From an uncultured Candidatus Saccharibacteria bacterium (GTDB lineage: Bacteria; Patescibacteriota; Saccharimonadia; Saccharimonadales; Saccharimonadaceae): a stretch of DNA of 12,999 nucleotides. A model generated the notes under the pieces. The model saw nothing but the letters and a program-made list of their open reading frames with translations. It did no database searches and was not told the origin of the DNA. The position numbers were made by a program, and so were the translations under genes. Where the stretch lies: contig CALJRR010000043.1 in assembly GCA_937976315.1 (NCBI GenBank), positions 1 to 12,999 on the forward strand. The letters are read 5' to 3'. Every line of letters starts with the position of its first letter. Position 1 is the first letter of the stretch. Below are positions 6,581 through 12,213 of the stretch, in pieces.

Positions 6581-7417
6581 ATGAATCCACAAACATCCTC
6601 GTCAGAAGATTTAACGCAGCCTGTTGCGTATGATGCTGATGGTCGACCACTATACCATCATCCGCCGCAGACTGGTCGTCCAGCTCCGGTTGTGGCGCAG
6701 ACGAATTCTTATGTGACGGCAAAACCAGAAATTATTGATGGGGAGAATTTTGATCCGCGATTACGTAGTCAATATGCTAATGAACCGCAAGTCGTACATG
6801 TTGCCAGGGATATTGATCCGAAGCCGTTTACTATTAGTGACGACCTGAAGCAAAAGCATGAAAAATCAGTTCAGCAATACCCGAATCTCAATTTGAGCGA
6901 AGGCGAATATATTATTTTAGATATTAAGCGTCATCCGATTGGTATGCTAATCCCGACGGGAATCTCGGTTTTCTTGGTGGTGATGATCATGGTGTTTGTG
7001 ATGTTTTATCCGTCAATTGCTCGTGACGCAATTATCTCGCCGATGCCTTCGCTGACCGATGTGTTTGGCGTGGCAATGCTGCTTATTGGGATAGTGGCGC
7101 TTGGTGGTGCGGTGTCTTTGTGGATATATTTGCAAAATCATTTTTACATGACCAACGAAAGTGTAATTCAGGAAATCCAAGGTAGTTTATTTTATCGGCA
7201 CGAGCAAACGGTGAGCTTGGGCAGTATTGAGGATGCAAGCTTCCTCCAATCAGGCATTATTCAGACTCTTTTCAATTATGGTACGATTCGTCTCAGTACC
7301 GAAGGCGAGGAAACAACATATATATTTCATTTTGTGGCAAATCCACGCAAGCAAATTGCGATAATCAATAATGCCATTGAAGACTTTAAGAATGGCCGTC
7401 CTGTTTGTGATGATTAG
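6581..7417 (+). CDS. Two-TM bacterial PH-domain membrane protein
   Basis: The 278-aa protein has a long polar N-terminal region (1-105, Pro/Gln rich). Two transmembrane segments follow at about 119-143 (MLIPTGISVFLVVMIMVFVM) and 160-184 (FGVAMLLIGIVALGG). A C-terminal domain at about 186-268 begins NHFYMTNESVIQEIQGSLFYRHEQTV in the pattern of the bacterial PH (YdbS/DUF304-type) domain, with SLGSIEDASF and the typical FNYGTIRLST strand pair. Such domains usually sit on the inner face of the membrane; the molecular role is not established. The start follows a -10 box by 6 nt. The stop is 4 nt from the stop of the convergent pilin gene, with a TTAGCTAA palindrome across the gap that is too short to be a confident terminator. 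Confidence 0.85.
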   Translation: MNPQTSSSEDLTQPVAYDADGRPLYHHPPQTGRPAPVVAQTNSYVTAKPEIIDGENFDPRLRSQYANEPQVVHVARDIDPKPFTISDDLKQKHEKSVQQYPNLNLSEGEYIILDIKRHPIGMLIPTGISVFLVVMIMVFVMFYPSIARDAIISPMPSLTDVFGVAMLLIGIVALGGAVSLWIYLQNHFYMTNESVIQEIQGSLFYRHEQTVSLGSIEDASFLQSGIIQTLFNYGTIRLSTEGEETTYIFHFVANPRKQIAIINNAIEDFKNGRPVCDD

Positions 7418-7421
7418 CTAA

Positions 7422-7814
7422 TTATTTATGGCGACTTTCTTTTACGTAGTCATCTTCATCGACAAGCGTCGCAACAAGTTTGTATGACTTACATTTTCCG
7501 TCATTACAATTTGAAGATTCATAGCGGTAACTGCTGTCTTTTTCGCCAATTTTCTTACCCTGCGGATCTTTTAATAATGCGGGATCCATAGTCGGAAGCG
7601 TACCTTCTTCTAACTTCTCTGGGTAATAGCCATTTTTAACGTAAAAACCTTCTTCCAGGCTATAATGCATGGCGTTAATCGCGGTGCGTTTTTTGGCGTT
7701 GTTTGATTCGTTGGTCAATTTTGTATATTGTGAGAAACCTAAGATTGCGATGATAATCAAGAAAGTCGCTACAACCAAAAGTTCAATAATAGTGAAACCG
7801 TTTCGCTTATTCAT
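7422..7814 (-). CDS. Type IV pilin-like protein (prepilin)
   Basis: The 130-aa product has the class III-type prepilin signature: a short basic leader MNKRNG, then FTIIELLVVATFLIIIAIL, where cleavage after Gly6 would leave Phe1 and Glu5 of the mature protein. The hydrophobic helix is followed by a polar alpha segment (TNESNNAKKRTAINAMHYSL) and a small head. The head contains YYPEKL, LKDPQG and a Cys pair (SNCNDGKCKSYKL) that could form the D-region disulfide. It is a minor or major pilin, or a competence pseudopilin; the sequence does not decide. It is separated from the pilM-N-O cluster by about 3 kb, lies divergent from recA, and has a TATAAT 7 nt before its ATG. No ribosome site is present. 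Confidence 0.92.
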   Translation of the reverse strand: MNKRNGFTIIELLVVATFLIIIAILGFSQYTKLTNESNNAKKRTAINAMHYSLEEGFYVKNGYYPEKLEEGTLPTMDPALLKDPQGKKIGEKDSSYRYESSNCNDGKCKSYKLVATLVDEDDYVKESRHK

Positions 7815-7821
7815 GAATGTA

Positions 7822-7830
7822 ATTATAGCA
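7822..7830 (-). promoter_or_regulatory. -10 promoter for the pilin gene
   Basis: The complement reads TGCTATAAT, a perfect extended -10 located 7 nt before the pilin ATG at 7814. It implies a leaderless or nearly leaderless mRNA. Only 21 nt separate it from the recA -10 box on the other strand. Confidence 0.7.
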
Positions 7831-7848
7831 AATCTTGCGACAAATCGG

Positions 7849-7854
7849 TATAAT
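7849..7854 (+). promoter_or_regulatory. -10 box for recA
   Basis: A perfect TATAAT. Transcription from about 7861 gives a leader of roughly 21 nt containing AAGGAGG at 7868-7874, 7 nt before the ATG at 7882. The position where a -35 would sit (about 7826-7831) overlaps the -10 of the divergent pilin promoter and does not resemble TTGACA. No recognisable LexA box was found. Confidence 0.7.
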
Positions 7855-7881
7855 AAAGGAAGTAACTAAGGAGGGAATGCT

Positions 7882-8937
7882 ATGGCAAAATCAGACAGTA
7901 AAACAGTAAATCCAGAAAAGTCAAGTCAGGCATCGGATAAAAAAGTTGATGAAGGTAAGCTTAAGGCGCTTGGTCTAGCAATGGATCAAATCACCAAGCA
8001 ATTTGGCGATGGATCAATTATGAAATTGGGCGAGGCTCATAAAGTCGATGTTGAAGTAATTCCTTCTGGTGCTTTGAGTTTGGATTTGGCGCTCGGTGGC
8101 GGATATCCAAAAGGTCGTATCATAGAAATTTATGGTCCAGAAAGTTCAGGTAAGACGACGCTAACGCTTCACGCTATTGCAGAAATTCAGAAGCAGGGCG
8201 GAACGGCGGCGTTTATTGATGCTGAGCACGCCCTTGATCCAGCATACGCCAAGCGTCTAGGTGTGGATACGGAAAATTTGTTGGTTTCTCAGCCAGATAA
8301 CGGCGAGCAAGCACTGGAAATTACGGAGACGTTGGTTCGTTCTAACGCGGTGGATTTGGTGATAGTTGACTCGGTGGCTGCCTTGACACCACAGGCTGAA
8401 ATTGATGGCGATATGGGTGATTCTCATATGGGTCTTCAGGCTCGATTGATGAGTCAGGCTCTACGTAAATTGACGGGAATTATCAATAAGTCAAAAGCCA
8501 CGGTAATCTTTATCAATCAGATTCGTATGAAAATTGGCGTGATGTTTGGCAATCCTGAAACGACAACTGGCGGTAATGCGTTGAAGTTTTATGCATCGCA
8601 GCGAATTGACATCCGTCGAATTGGTCAGATCAAAGTTGGCGATGATATTATCGGTAACCGCACAAAAATTAAGGTTGTGAAAAATAAGATTGCACCGCCG
8701 TTCCGCGTGGCTGAATTTGACATTATGTACAACGAGGGAATTAGTAAAACTGGCGATATTCTGGACTTGGCGGCAACGCACGGTATAGTTGAAAAGTCGG
8801 GTGCGTTTTATAAATATAACGGCGAAACGATTGGTCAAGGGCGCGATAAAACGAAGACTTATTTGAAGGAAAATCCTGAGGTTCTGGCGGAAATTGATCA
8901 GAAAGTGCGTGATAAAGTGAAGGAGGAGGAAAAGTAA
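7882..8937 (+). CDS. recA: Recombinase RecA
   Basis: RecA forms the ATP-dependent filament on single-stranded DNA that drives strand exchange. The 351-aa product has Walker A GPESSGKTT (85-93), the catalytic Glu115 in FIDAEHALDP, Walker B LVIVDSVAAL (159-168), and the loop and ATP-cap region NQIRMKIGVMFGNPETTTGG (212-231). The usual C-terminal domain is present (YNEGISKTGDILDLA). The N-terminus has a polar extension of about 25 residues before the conserved KALGLAMDQI, which is within the normal range. An ideal AAGGAGG ribosome site 7 nt upstream fixes the start. Its TAA stop overlaps the ATG of the next gene (TAATG). The acidic C-terminal tail (EEEK) is encoded by the purine-rich ribosome site of that next gene. 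Identification is secure. Confidence 0.98.
   Translation: MAKSDSKTVNPEKSSQASDKKVDEGKLKALGLAMDQITKQFGDGSIMKLGEAHKVDVEVIPSGALSLDLALGGGYPKGRIIEIYGPESSGKTTLTLHAIAEIQKQGGTAAFIDAEHALDPAYAKRLGVDTENLLVSQPDNGEQALEITETLVRSNAVDLVIVDSVAALTPQAEIDGDMGDSHMGLQARLMSQALRKLTGIINKSKATVIFINQIRMKIGVMFGNPETTTGGNALKFYASQRIDIRRIGQIKVGDDIIGNRTKIKVVKNKIAPPFRVAEFDIMYNEGISKTGDILDLAATHGIVEKSGAFYKYNGETIGQGRDKTKTYLKENPEVLAEIDQKVRDKVKEEEK
8921..8930 (+). promoter_or_regulatory. Shine-Dalgarno for the 2H gene inside the recA 3' end
   Basis: AGGAGGAGGA contains two registers of the anti-SD complement. GGAGGA at 8925-8930 leaves 6 nt to the ATG at 8937. It decides the start of the next gene in favour of 8937 over the internal ATG at 8976, which has no such site. 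Confidence 0.7.
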
Positions 8938-9461
8938 TGCGAGCAGTAGAGTCCAGATATTCAGCCGAACACCACATGGCGTCAGTTAATCTTATTTTTG
9001 ATAACGAGCAGACTGCTTACATTCGAGAACTGTCGGAAAAAATGAATCTTGATTTCGGTGAGTTTATTCCGCACGCAACGCTAATCAATGTGACTGAGCA
9101 GGATATACCGCGTCTCAAGTTAGCTGCCGCCGCGCTGCCGTCCCTAGACAAACTGGTACTTGACGGTGTCAACTTTTTGCCAGATGAAGCTGGTAACTGT
9201 GTTTGGGTTGAGTTGCGCGTACAGAAAACCTCCTGGATGGTTGAAGTGCGTCGGAAGTTGCTTGAAATGCTGGATGATATTCATCCGGGGTTGGATATCG
9301 ATGGATTCCGTCCACACATTACGATTGGGTGCGTCGAGGCTGGCACACTTGGCGATGTCGATATGAGCGCCATTCCACGCCAACTGCCGGTTATTACTAA
9401 GCCGCGTGCCGCTGCTTGTTACAACGGCATGCATGGCAAAGTGGTTGAGGTGGTCGAATAG
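8937..9461 (+). CDS. 2H phosphoesterase / 2'-5' RNA ligase-like protein
   Basis: The 174-aa product has the two HxT motifs that define the 2H phosphoesterase superfamily: FIPHATLINV (His46, Thr48) and RPHITIGCV (His127, Thr129), spaced about 80 residues apart as expected. Members include LigT/ThpR-type RNA ligases and cyclic phosphodiesterases that act on RNA 2',3'-cyclic phosphates or 2'-5' links; the substrate here cannot be assigned. The N-terminus MRAVESRYSAEHH before MASVNLIF is longer than needed for the fold. A start at 8976 is therefore possible, but the strong ribosome site and the TAATG overlap with recA favour 8937. It is translationally coupled to recA, so it is likely made whenever RecA is made. 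Confidence 0.88.
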   Translation: MRAVESRYSAEHHMASVNLIFDNEQTAYIRELSEKMNLDFGEFIPHATLINVTEQDIPRLKLAAAALPSLDKLVLDGVNFLPDEAGNCVWVELRVQKTSWMVEVRRKLLEMLDDIHPGLDIDGFRPHITIGCVEAGTLGDVDMSAIPRQLPVITKPRAAACYNGMHGKVVEVVE

Positions 9462-9492
9462 TCCACCGGTAGCTAGCGTATAGTTTTAGCGT

Positions 9493-9498
9493 TATAAT
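9493..9498 (+). promoter_or_regulatory. -10 box for recX, leaderless spacing
   Basis: A perfect TATAAT with 6 nt to the recX ATG at 9505, in the 43-nt gap after the 2H gene. There is no TG extension (CGT precedes), no clear -35 and no ribosome site. Confidence 0.65.
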
Positions 9499-9504
9499 AG
9501 TTTT

Positions 9505-10158
9505 ATGAAAATCACCGATATTTCTCTTCAGGCCCGTGATAAAAATCGTGTCAATGTAAGTGTTGACGGGAAATATCGTTTTAGCTTGGACGTATTTCAG
9601 GTCGGCGAGCTAGGCATTAAGATCGGTCGCGAATATACGGAAGAGGAAATTTCGAAACTAGAAGACGATAGCCAGTTCGGCAAGTTGTATGCTAGGTCTA
9701 TAGAGTACTGCTTAATGCGTCCGCGAGCCATCAAAGAAGTGCGCGATTATCTACGTCGGAAAACGCTAGCGACTCGCCGACGTTCAGTGAAAACTGGAAA
9801 AATTATTGAACGTCCCGGAGTGAAGCCGGAGATTACTGAGCGTGTCTTGGGTCGTCTTATTGAGAAAAAATATTTGGACGATGAAAAATTTGCTCGATTT
9901 TGGTTTGAACAGCGGTTCATGAAAAAAGGCGCCAGTATTCGTCGTTTGAAATTGGAACTGGCGCAAAAGGGAATTGATAATACAACGATTGAGTTGTTAG
10001 TTAAAGAGAATATTCGCTCTGATGACGAGGAATTGCGGAAGGTCATTGCTAAAAAACGTTATCGATATAGCGACCAGCAGAAGTTTATGCAATATTTGGC
10101 TAGGCAGGGTTTTTCTTACGACGACATTAAGAAGGCTCTTGAAAACCCAAAAGATTAA
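9505..10158 (+). CDS. recX: Regulatory protein RecX
   Basis: RecX binds RecA filaments and limits their growth or activity. The 217-aa product has the tandem three-helix repeats of the family: YARSIEYCLMRPRAIKEVRDYLRRK (about 62-86, first repeat), ITERVLGRLIEKKYLDDEKFARFW (about 110-133), and KKGASIRRLKLELAQKGID (about 140-158). A last repeat ends FMQYLARQGFSYDDIKKAL. An N-terminal segment (MKITDISLQARDKNRVNVSVDG) forms a beta-rich lead. A basic insertion at about 86-108 (RRRSVKTGK and IERPGVKP) lengthens the first repeat junction. The gene is separate from recA and has its own leaderless-type promoter. Its stop overlaps the stop of the convergent PRC gene. Confidence 0.93.
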   Translation: MKITDISLQARDKNRVNVSVDGKYRFSLDVFQVGELGIKIGREYTEEEISKLEDDSQFGKLYARSIEYCLMRPRAIKEVRDYLRRKTLATRRRSVKTGKIIERPGVKPEITERVLGRLIEKKYLDDEKFARFWFEQRFMKKGASIRRLKLELAQKGIDNTTIELLVKENIRSDDEELRKVIAKKRYRYSDQQKFMQYLARQGFSYDDIKKALENPKD

Positions 10159-10742
10159 TCAACTTTTGTAGATTCTGGTTGTGGACGAGGCTGCTTACGG
10201 AATGGATTTTCGTATGAATTTATCTGCGGAATAGGTGTTTTTTCGGCTATGTGCGAGATGGTTGCCGATTTTACAACGATTTTATCATCGGTTACTTTTA
10301 TAATCTGAGAACGATGAATAAGTAGCTCTGTATCGCCAAAGCTTTTCAAGAACGGTCGCCGAATTCGAAGCTGCTGTATAATAAAATTCCCAGCCGCCAA
10401 CGTATATCCGATAACTTTTCCGATTTTCTTATTTTTTTCATCAATAACCAACTTGTCTTTTAATGCAAAATTGATTTCATAAATTTCTTTTATAGTAATC
10501 ACATCATCAATTCCGATGATCTCATCGGTTGAATCGATAATCATACCGAGCGGCCCGATTTCTCTGACGTCGTCAATGCGAAGCAGGCTAGGGTGTTGGT
10601 CTAAAAGTCGCCCCTCGAGCTCATACGCAATTATAGACAAATTCCTCGGATTGATAATTTCCCGCGATGTTCGCGCCAGTTCGGAGCCCGTCTGAAGACT
10701 CATGACAGGGATATTAAGAAAGCGATCTGCAGATATAAGCAT
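10155..10742 (-). CDS. PRC-barrel domain protein, two barrel repeats
   Basis: The 195-aa product shows two copies of the PRC-barrel pattern. The first is about residues 8-80 (FLNIPVMSLQTGSELARTSREIINPRN and later LRIDDVREIGPLGMIID). The second is about 87-165 (NFALKDKLVIDEKNKKIGKVIGYTL and LIHRSQIIKVTDDKIVV). A Pro/Gln-rich tail follows, containing ENPFRKQPRPQ. PRC barrels are small beta barrels found in RimM and in photosynthetic reaction-centre subunits, and usually mediate protein contacts. Soluble, with no membrane segment. The ATG at 10742 lies 6 nt after a TATAAT on the same strand. The gene follows the pil operon in the same direction, but with its own promoter. The final TAA shares two bases with the recX stop. 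Confidence 0.8.
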   Translation of the reverse strand: MLISADRFLNIPVMSLQTGSELARTSREIINPRNLSIIAYELEGRLLDQHPSLLRIDDVREIGPLGMIIDSTDEIIGIDDVITIKEIYEINFALKDKLVIDEKNKKIGKVIGYTLAAGNFIIQQLRIRRPFLKSFGDTELLIHRSQIIKVTDDKIVVKSATISHIAEKTPIPQINSYENPFRKQPRPQPESTKVD

Positions 10743-10748
10743 AACTAT

Positions 10749-10754
10749 ATTATA
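10749..10754 (-). promoter_or_regulatory. -10 box for the PRC gene, leaderless spacing
   Basis: The complement is a perfect TATAAT, 6 nt before the ATG at 10742. It sits in the 24-nt gap after the last pil-operon gene. There is no TG extension (GTT precedes) and no ribosome site. Confidence 0.65.
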
Positions 10755-10766
10755 AACGGTTACGTT

Positions 10767-11051
10767 CTATTCGGCAAACGGATTGGAGCGACCAGCTGGC
10801 AGACTAAATGAGTCGTTTGCTGAAGTTGACGGTCGGAAGTCTTTAATAATTTGCATGGTTTTTTTATCGAAGCTTATTGATGCAGTTTGTGGTTCTTCGG
10901 TAGGAACTGCTAAAAGTCCGCTCAAAAGAAATATCGCGATCGCTACACCTCCGATTACGACAACGCTATATATTATCACATGAAATCGCCACAGGAATTT
11001 GGATAGTGATTTTACGATTGGCTCGAGTTGTTCTGATATTGATGGACTCAT
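10767..11051 (-). CDS. Small single-TM protein at the end of the pil operon
   Basis: The 94-aa product has an N-terminal amphipathic part (MSPSISEQLEPIVKSLSKFL), one TM segment at about 24-49 (VIIYSVVVIGGVAIAIFLLSG), and a polar external-looking tail ending PAGRSNPFAE. It starts inside the stop of the PilO gene (ATGA, 4-nt overlap), so it is translated with the pilus alignment genes. In Gram-negative operons PilP follows PilO, but PilP is a lipoprotein with a different fold. This protein has no lipobox, so it holds that position without clear homology. I would call it a PilMNO-associated membrane protein of unknown role. Confidence 0.8.
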   Translation of the reverse strand: MSPSISEQLEPIVKSLSKFLWRFHVIIYSVVVIGGVAIAIFLLSGLLAVPTEEPQTASISFDKKTMQIIKDFRPSTSANDSFSLPAGRSNPFAE

Positions 11052-11641
11052 CGTGTATAAACCTTTACTTCAAGTGATTGGATTGATATTTCATGATTAT
11101 TTGCGCCTCTGGAAATTGACACACCTGAAAGCTGCATTCGAGTGACATTTTTTTCAATAAGACTAAGGAAGTGTAGGAATTTCGTGTAATCTATATGATC
11201 TCCCAATTGAATTGACACGAAAGTGCTTTTCACTCCAGCAGGGCTGGCGGATGTTTGCTTGCTAGATGTCGCTGTCTTAGCAGAAGTTGTTGGTTCGTTT
11301 TGGAAAGAGAAAGATTTAATCGGAATGCCGGCGCGGTCGGCGTAGGTATTTAGATCTTGGATGATCTGATTTTGATATTGATAAAGTTTCGATTCTGAGA
11401 CGATATTCTTTGCTTTTTTAACCGTGTCGGAATTGCGATCGAGCTGAGATTTCGACGCTAGCAAACTTTGTATTTTTGCATCAACTGCAGTTGCTTCTGT
11501 TTGCATTTTCCCAACTTCTTCTGATGTTTTACTTAAGAATGAATAGGCGAAAATAACTAGTCCTACCATTGCTGACAATATTATGAGCAATAATAACGAC
11601 AGGACAATTCGCGCGATACTGGCATTTAGAACTTTTTTCAT
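11048..11641 (-). CDS. pilO: PilO-like type IV pilus alignment protein
   Basis: The 197-aa product has the PilO layout: a short cytoplasmic N-terminus, one TM helix at about 12-34 (IVLSLLLLIILSAMVGLVIF), and a coiled-coil stretch at about 38-75. A Ser/Thr/Lys-rich linker covers about 117-136. The C-terminal alpha/beta domain (STFVSIQLGDHIDYTKFLHFLSLI, then ISIQSLEVKVYT) is of the PilO ferredoxin-like type. It would pair with PilN in the membrane to link PilM to the pilus machine. Sequence conservation in PilO is low, so the call rests on layout and on the order pilM-pilN-pilO. Both ends overlap neighbours by 4 nt (ATGA). The weak AGAGG ahead of the start suggests translational coupling. Confidence 0.8.
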   Translation of the reverse strand: MKKVLNASIARIVLSLLLLIILSAMVGLVIFAYSFLSKTSEEVGKMQTEATAVDAKIQSLLASKSQLDRNSDTVKKAKNIVSESKLYQYQNQIIQDLNTYADRAGIPIKSFSFQNEPTTSAKTATSSKQTSASPAGVKSTFVSIQLGDHIDYTKFLHFLSLIEKNVTRMQLSGVSISRGANNHEISIQSLEVKVYTR

Positions 11642-12213
11642 TGTTTTAAGACCTCTGGCTTTGGTGTAACGCTAATTGTTATAGTGATTGGATAATCCGC
11701 AGGTTTGTCTGACGATTGGTTGCCGCCGCTGTAAACAACGGTCTCCAGGTGAACGTCGCTAAATATCTCTGATTTTTCTAAACTAGTTTTTATTCGAATA
11801 GCATCATCCTTATTTTTTCCAAGAGCTGTTAATGACAATGGTTTATCTAACGCTGAAGTGTCTAGTGTTAGAGAATCCAAAACCATGCCTGGTGGAATGT
11901 ATTGTGCAATTTTTGGGATAATTGTAGAGTAATGAGCTTCGCTATTAATGATTACTTTAGCTGAATCAAGGTCTTTCTTAAACTCGCTAACTTCTTTTTG
12001 TGTCGATTGGTATTGAGCAAGTTTGGCGTTTCCTTCGTCAATGTTAGCTTGAGCTGAGGTGCGGCTATTTTCTAAGAATAGATAAAATCCGCCAATAGTT
12101 AAGAATAGCAAACCTGCAAATATCAATGATATGATGCAGTATCGTCTTAAGATGACATTTACTCGTCCAGCGCTGATTTGCTTTTTTTCTTGAGGAGGGA
12201 GAAGGTTAATCAT
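11638..12213 (-). CDS. pilN: PilN-like type IV pilus biogenesis protein
   Basis: The 191-aa product begins MINLLPPQEKK, the conserved cytoplasmic peptide by which PilN binds the groove of PilM. A TM helix follows at about 24-46 (CIISLIFAGLLFLTIGGFYL), then a coiled coil (about 50-90). The periplasmic-type domain reads IAQYIPPGMVLDSLTLD and later IRIKTSLEKSEIFSDVHLET, typical of the PilN fold. An ideal AGGAGG (complement of 12220-12225) lies 6 nt before the ATG, inside the 3' end of pilM, so the start is secure. It overlaps pilM by 8 nt and pilO by 4 nt. The TGA stop read inside ATGA also supports a standard genetic code. Confidence 0.9.
   Translation of the reverse strand: MINLLPPQEKKQISAGRVNVILRRYCIISLIFAGLLFLTIGGFYLFLENSRTSAQANIDEGNAKLAQYQSTQKEVSEFKKDLDSAKVIINSEAHYSTIIPKIAQYIPPGMVLDSLTLDTSALDKPLSLTALGKNKDDAIRIKTSLEKSEIFSDVHLETVVYSGGNQSSDKPADYPITITISVTPKPEVLKQ

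Noticed and set aside
7414..7421. TTAGCTAA palindrome at the PH/pilin convergence as a terminator
   Set aside because: It is an 8-bp perfect palindrome with no loop and cannot fold into a useful hairpin.
7838..7847. CGA-CAAA-TCG inverted repeat as a recA operator
   Set aside because: The arms are only 3 bp and do not extend. They match no LexA consensus I know, so this is compatible with chance.
7661..7869. TATAAT and a 66-codon frame antisense to the pilin gene
   Set aside because: The TATAAT is only 2 nt from the ATG, has no TG extension, and its frame runs opposite a clear pilin gene. It could still be a chance internal promoter toward recA, but nothing else supports it.
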